NCBI GenBank assembly: GCA_035719045.1
Contig: DASTGO010000022.1
Coordinates: forward strand, 1-5,867
DNA: 5,867 nucleotides
Reading direction: 5' to 3'
From: DASTGO01 sp035719045
Lineage (GTDB): Bacteria > Actinomycetota > Actinomycetes > Actinomycetales > Kineosporiaceae
The first letter of the stretch is position 1; each line of letters begins with the position of its first letter. A program made the position numbers and the translations under genes. Below are positions 1 to 5,867 of the stretch, piece after piece. The notes under the pieces were generated by a model. It worked only from the letters and a program-made list of their open reading frames with translations, did not search any database and had not been told where the DNA came from.

Positions 1-72
1 GGGTCACCCGGTCAGGACCACCGGGGCAGGGTCACCCGGTCAGGACCACCGGGGCAGGGTCACCCGGTCAGG
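1..72. repeat. 28-bp tandem repeat, about 2.6 copies, open at left edge
   Basis: Two identical 28-bp units (1-28 and 29-56) are followed by a partial third copy (57-72) that then diverges. Each unit begins GGGTCACCCGG and contains a perfect 6-bp inverted repeat, CCCGGT (unit bases 7-12) and ACCGGG (unit bases 20-25), around a 7-base loop. A second small fold, GGG-TCA-CCC, overlaps it. Units abut directly with no spacers. The period is not a multiple of three, so this is not a protein repeat. It begins about 27 bases past the stop codon of the minus-strand transglycosylase gene, so the hairpins may help end that transcript, although no T-tract is visible. The array probably continues beyond the window. 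Confidence 0.9.
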
Positions 73-98
73 GCCGTCGGATCCTCGGCGGCGGTGCG

Positions 99-659
99 TC
101 AGTACCAGCCGGTGGCCCGGCTGTGCGCCCAGGCCTTGCACGGGGTGCCGTAGCGCGAGGCGATGTACGACAGTCCCCAGCGGATCTGGGTTGCCGGGTT
201 GGTCTTCCAGTCCTTGCCTGCGCCGGCCATCTTGCGGCCGGGCAGGGCCTGCGGGATGCCGTATGCGCCGGAGGAGCGGTTCGTCGCCCGGAACTTCCAG
301 CCGCTTTCCCGCTGCCACAACGCGTTCAGGCACTGCCACTGTCCCGACCAGCCGCGCTGGGCGAGCATCGCCTTGGCGGTGGCCTGCGCACCTGCGCTCG
401 TGGCCGAAGCGGTGGCGGCGGGGGCGGCGTTCGCGGCGGGGGCGGAGGGAGTGACGGCGAGCACCGGCGTGACGTCGAGGGGCGTGGCCCAGGTCGGGGA
501 GACGTCGATCGTCGTGGCCGCAACGGAAGCCGTGGCCGCCGTCGCGGTGACGGACTGCGGGCCGGTGGGCGCCAGGAACGCGGCGGCGAGGGCGAGTGCG
601 ACCAGACCGGTCCGCAGTCCGTGACGTCCTGTCCCTGCACCCGGACGGCGGCTGATCAT
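99..659 (-). CDS. Secreted lytic transglycosylase-like (SLT-fold) protein
   Basis: The 186-residue product looks like a secreted muralytic enzyme, which would cleave peptidoglycan glycan strands outside the membrane. Residues 1-31 form a signal peptide: Arg-rich n-region (MISRRPGAG), hydrophobic core around 19-30 (LVALALAAAFLA), then a small-residue region. Residues 35-95 are an Ala/Thr/Pro-rich linker. The C-terminal 90 residues are a short SLT-like domain: QCLNALWQRESGW at 109-121 with the likely catalytic Glu118, SSGAYGIPQALPG at 129-141, and the tail TQIRWGLSYIASRYG at 157-171. Cys110 and Cys174 could form a disulfide. I chose the start at 659 because it puts the signal peptide at the N-terminus and has a weak GGGACGG six bases upstream. 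Longer in-frame starts (710, 887) add Arg-rich sequence with no ribosome site. The family call is secure; the reaction is inferred from the family. Confidence 0.88.
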   Translation of the reverse strand: MISRRPGAGTGRHGLRTGLVALALAAAFLAPTGPQSVTATAATASVAATTIDVSPTWATPLDVTPVLAVTPSAPAANAAPAATASATSAGAQATAKAMLAQRGWSGQWQCLNALWQRESGWKFRATNRSSGAYGIPQALPGRKMAGAGKDWKTNPATQIRWGLSYIASRYGTPCKAWAHSRATGWY

Positions 660-798
660 CAGTCGCCGTCCCGGTCGCCGGACGGCCGGCGAGGTTCCCT
701 CGGAGCGCATGCGGACAGGACGAAGCGAGCGTCGAAGCACGGATTCCCTTTCGCTGCCCGGCCTCACAGAACGCGGCCGGGTACCGGATGACCAAGAA

Positions 799-843
799 CG
801 GGCTCGCCGGCACAGGCGCCGGCAGGCCCGCGGAATCCCGCGG
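799..843. other. Strong double hairpin
   Basis: Bases 799-830 fold as a 13-step stem: CGGGC (799-803) with GCCCG (826-830), a wobble and one mismatch, then GCCGGC (806-811) with GCCGGC (818-823). The loop is six bases, ACAGGC read on the plus strand. Directly abutting is CCGCGG (828-833), AATC, CCGCGG (838-843), a second hairpin that shares three bases with the first. There is no T-tract on either side, so a classical terminator is not supported. It would lie in a 5' leader of the minus-strand transglycosylase transcript if that begins farther upstream. Confidence 0.6.
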
Positions 844-1332
844 ACCAGGTCTGTGAGAGCCCCACCGCCCAGCCAGGGCGGCTGCACGCGATCCGGTGGA
901 CCCGCCGGGGCGTCGTCGCCTGCCGGTCGGACCGCGTGCCGTTACCGGGATCCACCATGGACAGAGCCACGGCGGGACGGCAAGGTCACCCGGATGCCAG
1001 TTCGCGCGAAACGGGGACAGACCGACCGCTGATGATTACCGTCCGTATAGGAAAGTGAAATAGAACACAGAGGCAGGCCGCTTTCGGCCGTGATCGACGG
1101 GGTCTTCGGAGACTGACCGTGACGGCCTCCAGGACCAGCCAGGCCGCTGCGAGGGTGGGTGGCGGGGGGTCGCGCAGGGGCGGGGAAGGCGGTCCGGGTA
1201 CAGGCCCGGTGGCAGGGGCAGCTCATGCCGGGATCGGCCGGAGGAGACATTCGCCTCGTTCGCGGCCTTCGCCGGACAGTCGCCTGCCGGTTCTGCGACC
1301 GTGCTGGCGTGGCCGGTCCGGGGCTGCCCGTC

Positions 1333-1338
1333 AGGAGG
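1333..1338 (+). promoter_or_regulatory. Ribosome binding site of the Cys-rich gene
   Basis: AGGAGG sits eight bases before ATG at 1347. It is the best Shine-Dalgarno match in the window, and it fixes this start although the frame is open upstream to 1119. Confidence 0.85.
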
Positions 1339-1346
1339 GCGACACC

Positions 1347-1871
1347 ATGCCCGTGCGCCAGAGTCCCTGTTTCGTGTGCGGTTGTCACTGCCAGGCGGGC
1401 GTCTGCGTGGACTGCCGTCGTCCGGTCGTCGACCGGCCGGGCCGGACCGGCGGGGGTCCCTCCTGTGCCGCCTGTCGCAGGGCTGCCGGGCAGACCGGGC
1501 CGGCAGCCGGAGCGGGACCACCGGGAACGGGGTGGCAGCCGGTCGCGGACGGCGTGGGCGCGACGGACTCCGGCGCCCGGTCCTGCGATCGCGGGGGCGC
1601 GGGCGCGCAGATCGCCATGGTCGTGTGGGCGAAACCGGCGACCTCCCGGTCCTGGGGGTCGGGTCTGGTCGCCCGGCGCGGCGGGATGCCCGGGGTGTCC
1701 GCCATTCTGCGGCCGGACGGCACGATGGTCCGGGAACGGCGGACGTTCTGGGGACGACGCACCTATGAGGTGGTGCACGATCCCGCCCACACCTACAGCC
1801 CGGCCGAGGTGGCGGACATGATCCGCCGGGGTCTGGAATACCTGCGTCTGCTGCGCCCCGACGGCAGTTGA
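1347..1871 (+). CDS. Unrecognised protein with Cys-rich, zinc-ribbon-like N-terminus
   Basis: I do not recognise this 174-residue protein. The N-terminus is dense in cysteine: Cys8, 11, 13, 15, 20 and 23 (CFVCGCHC then CVDC), followed by a CAAC pair at 40-43. The CxxC spacing suggests a zinc-ribbon or treble-clef metal site, but this is inferred from spacing only. Residues 47-88 are a Gly/Ala/Pro-rich, probably flexible linker. Residues 89-174 look folded: a hydrophobic start (IAMVVWAK), a segment around LRPDGTMVRERRTFWG (121-136), then YEVVHDPAHTYSPAEVADMI (140-159) leading into a C-terminal helix rich in Leu and Arg. Codon third positions are strongly G/C, which supports real coding. The strong ribosome site sets the start. 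There is no signal peptide or membrane segment, so it is probably cytoplasmic. It appears monocistronic; the next gene faces it. Confidence 0.75.
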   Translation: MPVRQSPCFVCGCHCQAGVCVDCRRPVVDRPGRTGGGPSCAACRRAAGQTGPAAGAGPPGTGWQPVADGVGATDSGARSCDRGGAGAQIAMVVWAKPATSRSWGSGLVARRGGMPGVSAILRPDGTMVRERRTFWGRRTYEVVHDPAHTYSPAEVADMIRRGLEYLRLLRPDGS

Positions 1872-1926
1872 CGCGGCGGCGCGCCGACGGATCGAGGCAG
1901 CCGCCGGCCGTGCCGAAGGGACCCAC

Positions 1927-1986
1927 GTGACCTTCCTCAGCATGTGTCGGCGGGTGGGGCTGATGACCCACCAGTTCAGCTACTGA
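1927..1986 (+). CDS. Possible 19-codon leader-like small ORF
   Basis: GTG at 1927 is preceded by GAAGGG (1915-1920) at six bases and opens a frame read as MTFLSMCRRVGLMTHQFSY before TGA. The CRRVGLM core resembles the RRVDL-type cores of small actinobacterial putative leader peptides as I remember them. Those usually end in Cys-rich segments ahead of metabolic operons. Here the C-terminus lacks Cys and no plus-strand gene follows; the next gene is on the other strand. It may be a relict, an unlinked small peptide or chance. Confidence 0.22.
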   Translation: MTFLSMCRRVGLMTHQFSY

Positions 1987-2014
1987 TCGGCCGACGCGCC
2001 CGGCCCGTACCGCG

Positions 2015-2557
2015 CTAGGGAAGTCCGCCGGTGACCGTCGCCGGTTTCGGGGGATCCGCGGCGGACGGCTGGGAGTGCGCGCCGCAGGCATGCGCGCCGC
2101 GCAGTGCCCGGATCGACGCGGGGCCCGTTGCCGGCGTGCTCGTCGGCTCGGCGTCCGGCAGGCGTCCCTCACTGAGCACCTGCCGGACCAGGCAGGCGGC
2201 CACCTCGCGGACCTTGCGGCGCTGTTGGCGGGACGTGGCCACCAACAGTTCGAAGGCTTCGTCGGGCCCGCAGCCGTGGCCGAGCATGAGCATGCCCTTG
2301 GCCTGTTCGATGACCAGACGGCTCTCCATCGCCTCGCGCAGTTGCGCGTTCTCCGTCATCACAGCGGCCAGGCGCTGGGCGAACTCCTGCCCCAGCACGG
2401 ACGACTCGCCCGGCTGGAGCAGGTGGCGCAGCTCGGACTCCAGTTGGGCGCTGGTCCGGGCCAGTGAGGACACCATGTCGCGGACGGTGCCGAGGAGGCC
2501 CTCGACCCGCGTGATCTGCACCTGTTCGGCATCGCGGAACACACCCCCGGTGGACAT
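2015..2557 (-). CDS. ANTAR-domain RNA-binding regulator
   Basis: This 180-residue protein carries an ANTAR domain at about 70-126. The domain contains the family core SRLVIEQAKGMLM (79-91), the PDEAFELL helix (98-105) and the last helix ending RKVREVAACLV (114-124). ANTAR proteins of other bacteria bind paired small RNA hairpins and act as antiterminators. The N-terminal ~65 residues are helical in character (LLGTVRDMVSSLARTSAQLE) and probably form a coiled-coil dimerisation segment. There is no room for the GAF or receiver domain that usually senses the signal. Residues 131-180 are a Pro/Ala/Ser-rich, probably disordered tail. ATG at 2557 is the only Met before the helical region; its ribosome site is weak. 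The gene faces the Cys-rich gene and diverges from the glycosyltransferase gene. What it senses and which RNA it targets cannot be told from the window. Confidence 0.9.
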   Translation of the reverse strand: MSTGGVFRDAEQVQITRVEGLLGTVRDMVSSLARTSAQLESELRHLLQPGESSVLGQEFAQRLAAVMTENAQLREAMESRLVIEQAKGMLMLGHGCGPDEAFELLVATSRQQRRKVREVAACLVRQVLSEGRLPDAEPTSTPATGPASIRALRGAHACGAHSQPSAADPPKPATVTGGLP

Positions 2558-2701
2558 GGCTTCAGGATGCCCTGCGAGTGAAGATCATGGGAACAAATGG
2601 TGCATTACAGCCACAATATCTCGGGGGATGGGGCGATTCGCGCCCGAACATGCCCTTACCGATCTTCAAATTGGGTGATATGTGCCGAAAATCCGATGCG
2701 G

Positions 2702-2745
2702 CCGATCTGTTGTGTGACTGCCGGGCACCCCGGGGGGCTGATCGG
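2702..2745. repeat. Nested inverted repeat
   Basis: CCGATC (2702-2707) pairs with GATCGG (2740-2745). Inside, CCGGG (2721-2725) pairs with CCCGG (2729-2733) across a three-base loop. It lies about 450 bases upstream of the fusion gene and could be an operator, an RNA fold in a long leader, or chance in GC-rich DNA. Confidence 0.4.
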
Positions 2746-2796
2746 TGACCTTGAGCAGCGGCTCCATGCACAAAGAGCGCAAAACGGGTCTCATCG

Positions 2797-2806
2797 GGTC
2801 TAGACC
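2797..2806. promoter_or_regulatory. Perfect 10-bp palindrome, possible operator
   Basis: GGTCTAGACC is a perfect palindrome. The hexamer GGGTCT occurs just before it (2786-2791) and again overlapping it (2796-2801), ten bases apart, about one helical turn. This is what a dimeric regulator site can look like, but no regulator is identified. Confidence 0.3.
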
Positions 2807-3178
2807 GCTGGTACCGTCCTGTGCCAGAACAAGGGGCCGGTTGACCCGCCGCTAGTCCACGGCCGCGGGGAGGGACCAGGCCAGCCTCCCACCGCCCCGT
2901 TCGAGCGCGTCGCCGCGAGACCCGCCGCGACCACATCACCCGGGATGCCGTGCCGCTCGGCCCAGTGCCGGCCGTCGTGCGTTTCCCCCGGGACCTGCGC
3001 GACCGGTCTGCCCGCAGGGCTGCACCGGTGCAACCGCCTGCACGTCGTCGCGGACGACTGCTCCGTCCACCCGGGCACCGCGCCAGGCCGTTCCCTGCGG
3101 CCCTCCGGCGCCTGCCCGTGCCACCGTTCACCGCCGCTCGACGCCTTCGCGCGCCCCGGGGCGGGGGCCGGACCGTCT

Positions 3179-3184
3179 GGAAGG
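3179..3184 (+). promoter_or_regulatory. Ribosome binding site of the fusion gene
   Basis: GGAAGG lies seven bases ahead of ATG at 3192. It supports this start over later in-frame GTG codons such as 3384, which have no comparable upstream purine run. Confidence 0.7.
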
Positions 3185-3191
3185 CCTCGCC

Positions 3192-5867
3192 ATGACCCTC
3201 TTCGCAGAACCCGAATCCCGGGAGCAGGAGCCGACCCCAGGCTCCGCCGCGGGCCGGCATGCCGGCACCCTCCGGGTGCCCGATCACGGCCAGCTCGACC
3301 CCGTCGCCCACGACGCGCACCTGCGGGACGCCGACGCCGGCTGCCGCGGCCATGAGCTCGGACGCCTGCAACTCGCGCCTCCGGTGAACGCCACCGGACC
3401 CTCGCCCCGGGTGGCCCTGACCGTGGTCGTGCCCACCCGGGACGAGGTCGACAACGTGGCCGCCCTGCTGGAGCGGCTCGGCCCACCGCTGTCGGCGCTC
3501 GGGGCGGAGATCCTCTTCGTCGACGACAGCGACGACGACACCCCGGACGCGATCCGCACCGCGGCGGCTGTCTGCACGGTGCCGGTGCGGCTGCTGCACC
3601 GGCCGCCCGGATGCCGTCGCGGCGGGCTGAGCTCGGCCGTGGTGGCCGGGGCCCGGGTCGCCGCCGGTGACTGGGTGCTGGTCATGGACGCCGACCTGCA
3701 GCACCCGCCGGAGGACGCCGTCCGGCTGGGGCGGGCCGCGGTCGAGACGGACGCCGATGTCGTGATCGGCACCCGTTACGCCGGTGCCGGTTCCGGGGAC
3801 GGCCTGGACGGCTGGGGACGCGGACTGGTGTCGTCGGCGGCCACCGCTGCCAGCCGGGCCGCCTTCCCTCGCTGTCTGGCCACCGTCAGCGACCCGATGA
3901 GCGGACTGTTCGCCTTCCGCCGCACGGCGATCGACCTGGACCGGCTGCACGCGATCGGGTTCAAGATCCTGCTGGAGATCCTGGTTCGGCACCCCTCCGC
4001 ACGGGTGGCGGAGGTCGCGTACACCTTCGCGCCGCGGCATGCCGGGACGTCGAAGGCGACGGTCCGGGAGGGCATGGCCTTCGTCCGGCACCTGCTGCGA
4101 CTGCGCCGCCACGTGCTGGCCCGGCAGCTCAACCGGGCACCGGTCACCCGGGCGCAGCGGATGCGGCAGGCGTGGCGGGGACTGGGATTCGGTCTGGTCG
4201 GGCTGTCCGGGTTGCTGGTGAACAGCCTCGCCTTCTGGTTCGGGCACAGTCCCGGTCACCTGCACACGGCCTTCGCGGCCGTGCTGGCTACCCAGGCGTC
4301 CACGTTGTGGAACTTCCTGCTGATCGACCTGGTGGTCTACCGCGGACCGAAGGGCGGCACCCGGGCCGGGCGGGGCCTGCGGTTCTGGCTGATGAACAAC
4401 GCCCTGCTGCCGGCCCGGATCCCGGCTCTGGAACTGCTGATCGCCGCGGGAATCCAGATCGACGTGGCGAACGTGGTCACGCTGGTGCTGCTGTTCCTGC
4501 TGCGGTTCCTGGTCAGCGACCGGGTGATCTACGGGTCCCGGAGCGCTGCGGCGGCCCCCACTCGTGACCCGGTCCGCGTCCTGGTCGACTCGGCCGAGCC
4601 AGCGGCAGACGGAAGCCGGCGCCGGTCGCAGTACCTGACGTACCGCTACGACGTGGCGGGTGTGGTGACGATCGGTTCGCAGATCCCGTTGCCGGAGCTG
4701 GAGTTCTTCCGTGCGCAGTGGATCGCGGACGCCGATGTGGACATCGCGGTCCGGGTCGGGGACGTCGGGCGGAGGCGGCCGCGGCACCGGGCCACCATGA
4801 CCCAGATCGAGGGCGGCACCGCGGGGGAGCCGGTGACCATCCGGTACGAGGAGCATCTCGGCCGCTGGGGCGCGAACTTCCGGGTCGAGCTCGGCGAGTC
4901 CGTGACGATCACGGTCGGCCCACTGCTGGCCCGCTCCCCGCATGTGGTCTACACGAACATCCTCGAGGCGCTGCTGCGGTTCGTGATGGTCTCGCGCGGC
5001 CGGATGCTGCTGCACTCCGCCTGCGTGGAGATCGGCGGTGTCGGGGTCATGCTGTCGGCCCTGACCGACACCGGGAAGACCGCGACCGTGCTGCGGCTGC
5101 TGCGCGAGCACGGCGGCAAGTTCCTCTCCGACGACATGACCCTGGTCGACGCCGAGGGCAACGCGGTCTGCTTCCCGAAACCGTTGACCATCAGCGCCCA
5201 CACGCTGCGGGCGGTGCAGGCCGACGACCTGTCCCGGTCGGAGTGGCGACGGCTGCAGTTGCAGAGCCGGCTGCACTCCAAGGGTGGCCGCTCGTTCGCC
5301 ATGGTGCTGGCCCGGTTCAACCTGCCGATCATGGGGATCAACGCGATCACCCAGATGCTGGTGCCACCGCCGAAGTACAGCGCCGACCGGCTGGTCTCCT
5401 GCCGGATGGGCAGCACGACCCGGGTCCGGGACCTGTTCATCATCGAGCGGGGAACACCCCGGCTGACCGATCTGGACCGGGCGGACACCCTGCGCCGGAT
5501 GCTGACCAACACCGATGACGCCTACGGGTTCCCGCCCTTCCGCTACCTGGCTCCCGCGATCGTCATCGGTGGCCTCGGGTACCGGCAGTTGCGGGCCCGG
5601 GAGGAGCAGATCCTGCAGGGCTTCCTGGAGCAGGTGCGCACCCGGGTGGTCGCCTCGGACTGTTTCGGCTGGGCGGATGTGATCCCGCAGTTGCTCCAGC
5701 AGGAGTACGGCCTGGACCTGGACGGCCTCGACGGGTGGGATCCGGCGCTGGCCCCCGGCGGAGGCCGGCACGTCGCGCACGCCGCAGCCACACCGGTCCC
5801 CGCCGTCGTGGACCTGCGCCCGCTGCCCGACGAGTGGCCGCACTGGGCGGTGGCGTCGACGGGGGCC
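3192..5867 (+). CDS. GT2 glycosyltransferase-GtrA-HprK-like P-loop fusion, 3' partial
   Basis: This is one open frame of 892 codons with no stop before the window ends. Residues 1-73 are polar with no recognised domain. Residues 74-310 are a DPM1-like family 2 glycosyltransferase: VVVPTRDEVDN (78-88), FVDDSDDDT (109-117), the metal-binding DAD at 166-168 in DADLQHPPED, SDPMSGLFAFRR (233-244), GFKILLEILVR (256-266) and RHAGTSKA (282-289). The family moves a sugar from a nucleotide donor to polyprenyl phosphate at the inner membrane face. Residues 331-447 are a GtrA-like domain with four hydrophobic segments (about 331-350, 358-383, 396-421, 424-447) and the motifs WNFLLIDLVVY and FLLRFLVSDRVIY. 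Residues about 480-845 resemble the HPr kinase/PEP-carboxykinase superfamily: SQIPLPEL (496-503), LLHSACVEI (606-614), a P-loop SALTDTGKT (622-630), FLSDDMTLV (644-652) and FPKPLTIS (661-668). The first two domain calls are secure and the third is probable. The biochemical role of the third, and the true C-terminus, are unknown. Confidence 0.9.
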   Translation, partial: MTLFAEPESREQEPTPGSAAGRHAGTLRVPDHGQLDPVAHDAHLRDADAGCRGHELGRLQLAPPVNATGPSPRVALTVVVPTRDEVDNVAALLERLGPPLSALGAEILFVDDSDDDTPDAIRTAAAVCTVPVRLLHRPPGCRRGGLSSAVVAGARVAAGDWVLVMDADLQHPPEDAVRLGRAAVETDADVVIGTRYAGAGSGDGLDGWGRGLVSSAATAASRAAFPRCLATVSDPMSGLFAFRRTAIDLDRLHAIGFKILLEILVRHPSARVAEVAYTFAPRHAGTSKATVREGMAFVRHLLRLRRHVLARQLNRAPVTRAQRMRQAWRGLGFGLVGLSGLLVNSLAFWFGHSPGHLHTAFAAVLATQASTLWNFLLIDLVVYRGPKGGTRAGRGLRFWLMNNALLPARIPALELLIAAGIQIDVANVVTLVLLFLLRFLVSDRVIYGSRSAAAAPTRDPVRVLVDSAEPAADGSRRRSQYLTYRYDVAGVVTIGSQIPLPELEFFRAQWIADADVDIAVRVGDVGRRRPRHRATMTQIEGGTAGEPVTIRYEEHLGRWGANFRVELGESVTITVGPLLARSPHVVYTNILEALLRFVMVSRGRMLLHSACVEIGGVGVMLSALTDTGKTATVLRLLREHGGKFLSDDMTLVDAEGNAVCFPKPLTISAHTLRAVQADDLSRSEWRRLQLQSRLHSKGGRSFAMVLARFNLPIMGINAITQMLVPPPKYSADRLVSCRMGSTTRVRDLFIIERGTPRLTDLDRADTLRRMLTNTDDAYGFPPFRYLAPAIVIGGLGYRQLRAREEQILQGFLEQVRTRVVASDCFGWADVIPQLLQQEYGLDLDGLDGWDPALAPGGGRHVAHAAATPVPAVVDLRPLPDEWPHWAVASTGA

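Larger units (their letters stand above)
660..1346. other. Long stretch without a convincing gene
   Basis: These 687 bases lie between the divergent starts of the transglycosylase gene (minus) and the Cys-rich gene (plus). Open frames exist on both strands, but their products are Arg/Pro/Gly-rich with no recognisable domain or ribosome site. The plus frame is open back to 1119, but its early part is low-complexity and the good ribosome site lies at 1333. The strong hairpins at 799-843 are the clearest structure. An AT-richer patch at about 1030-1070 (containing GTATAGGAAAGTGAAATAG) is the best candidate promoter area, but I could not pair convincing -35 and -10 boxes in either direction. I looked for a c-di-AMP (ydaO) riboswitch, common ahead of actinobacterial muralytic genes, and did not find it. 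Confidence 0.5.
2558..3191. other. Divergent intergenic region
   Basis: These 634 bases lie between the ANTAR gene and the fusion gene. The first ~140 bases (2570-2710) are clearly AT-richer than the genes, as expected for divergent promoters, but I could not assign -35/-10 pairs with confidence. A nested inverted repeat (2702-2745) and a 10-bp palindrome (2797-2806) follow. From about 2807 to 3165 composition returns to gene-like GC. One plus frame (through ATG 2945) and the minus frame in antiphase to it (stop at 2800-2802) share a G/C third-position bias, but neither product is recognisable and neither has a good ribosome site. An 81-codon plus frame (2950-3195) overlaps the fusion gene start as ATGA, but its third positions are less G/C-biased. 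I annotate no gene here. Confidence 0.55.

Noticed and set aside
1..72. CRISPR array, since the period is 28 bp
   Set aside because: Units abut directly with no unique spacers, and no cas gene is present in the window.
40..813. A 257-codon minus-strand frame over the transglycosylase gene
   Set aside because: It is the wrong-frame shadow of the signal peptide and SLT-like domain read in the neighbouring frame.
660..960. c-di-AMP (ydaO) riboswitch ahead of the transglycosylase gene
   Set aside because: Read on the minus strand, the expected conserved blocks of that riboswitch could not be found; only generic hairpins are present.
709..1032. A 107-codon plus-strand frame upstream of the Cys-rich gene
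   Set aside because: The product is extremely Arg-rich without domain features, and the frame has no ribosome site.
942..2172. Overlapping minus-strand frames of 333 and 378 codons
   Set aside because: They lie opposite the Cys-rich gene, run into the ANTAR gene's end, are Arg/Pro-rich and have no ribosome site or recognisable domain.
2597..2803. A 68-codon plus-strand frame in the intergenic region
   Set aside because: It lies in AT-richer promoter-like DNA, has no ribosome site and does not show the codon bias of the neighbours.
2950..3195. An 81-codon GTG-started frame overlapping the fusion gene start as ATGA, suggesting translational coupling
   Set aside because: Only about three quarters of its third positions are G/C, below the real genes here. 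The product is Arg/Pro-rich, and there is no ribosome site.
2562..5843. A 1093-codon minus-strand open frame antisense to the fusion gene
   Set aside because: Its product is an unbroken Gln/Arg/His/Pro/Asp-rich string with no domain. The opposite plus frame encodes clear GT2, GtrA and P-loop motifs. Long antisense frames are a normal by-product of very high GC codon use.

Overview
The window is very GC-rich (roughly 70% or more by eye). Third codon positions are almost always G or C, and the gene families are typical of high-GC Gram-positive bacteria: a short secreted SLT-like transglycosylase, a stand-alone ANTAR protein and a DPM1-like glycosyltransferase fused to a GtrA membrane domain. 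I infer an actinobacterium (Actinomycetia) and cannot name the genus.

Layout, left to right. Bases 1-72 hold a 28-bp tandem repeat that runs off the left edge. A minus-strand gene (99-659) encodes a secreted lytic-transglycosylase-like protein. A long stretch without a convincing gene (660-1346) contains a strong double hairpin at 799-843. A plus-strand gene (1347-1871) with a good Shine-Dalgarno site encodes an unrecognised 174-residue protein with a cysteine-rich N-terminus. A possible 19-codon leader-like ORF (1927-1986) lies just after it. A minus-strand gene (2015-2557) encodes an ANTAR-domain protein. A 634-bp divergent intergenic region (2558-3191) contains inverted repeats.

The right 46% of the window is one uninterrupted plus-strand reading frame, 3192 to beyond 5867. 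It has no stop inside the window, so a stop-delimited ORF search would miss it. It encodes at least 892 residues in three recognisable parts: a DPM1-like family 2 glycosyltransferase, a four-helix GtrA-like membrane domain, and a C-terminal P-loop region resembling the HPr kinase/PEP-carboxykinase superfamily. GT2-GtrA fusions are well known. Joining one to an HprK-like P-loop module is the most unusual thing in the window.

The genes do not form an obvious operon. A cell-envelope theme (peptidoglycan-acting enzyme, polyprenyl-phosphate glycosyltransferase) is possible. The ANTAR protein may act as an RNA-binding antiterminator, but no target is proven here.
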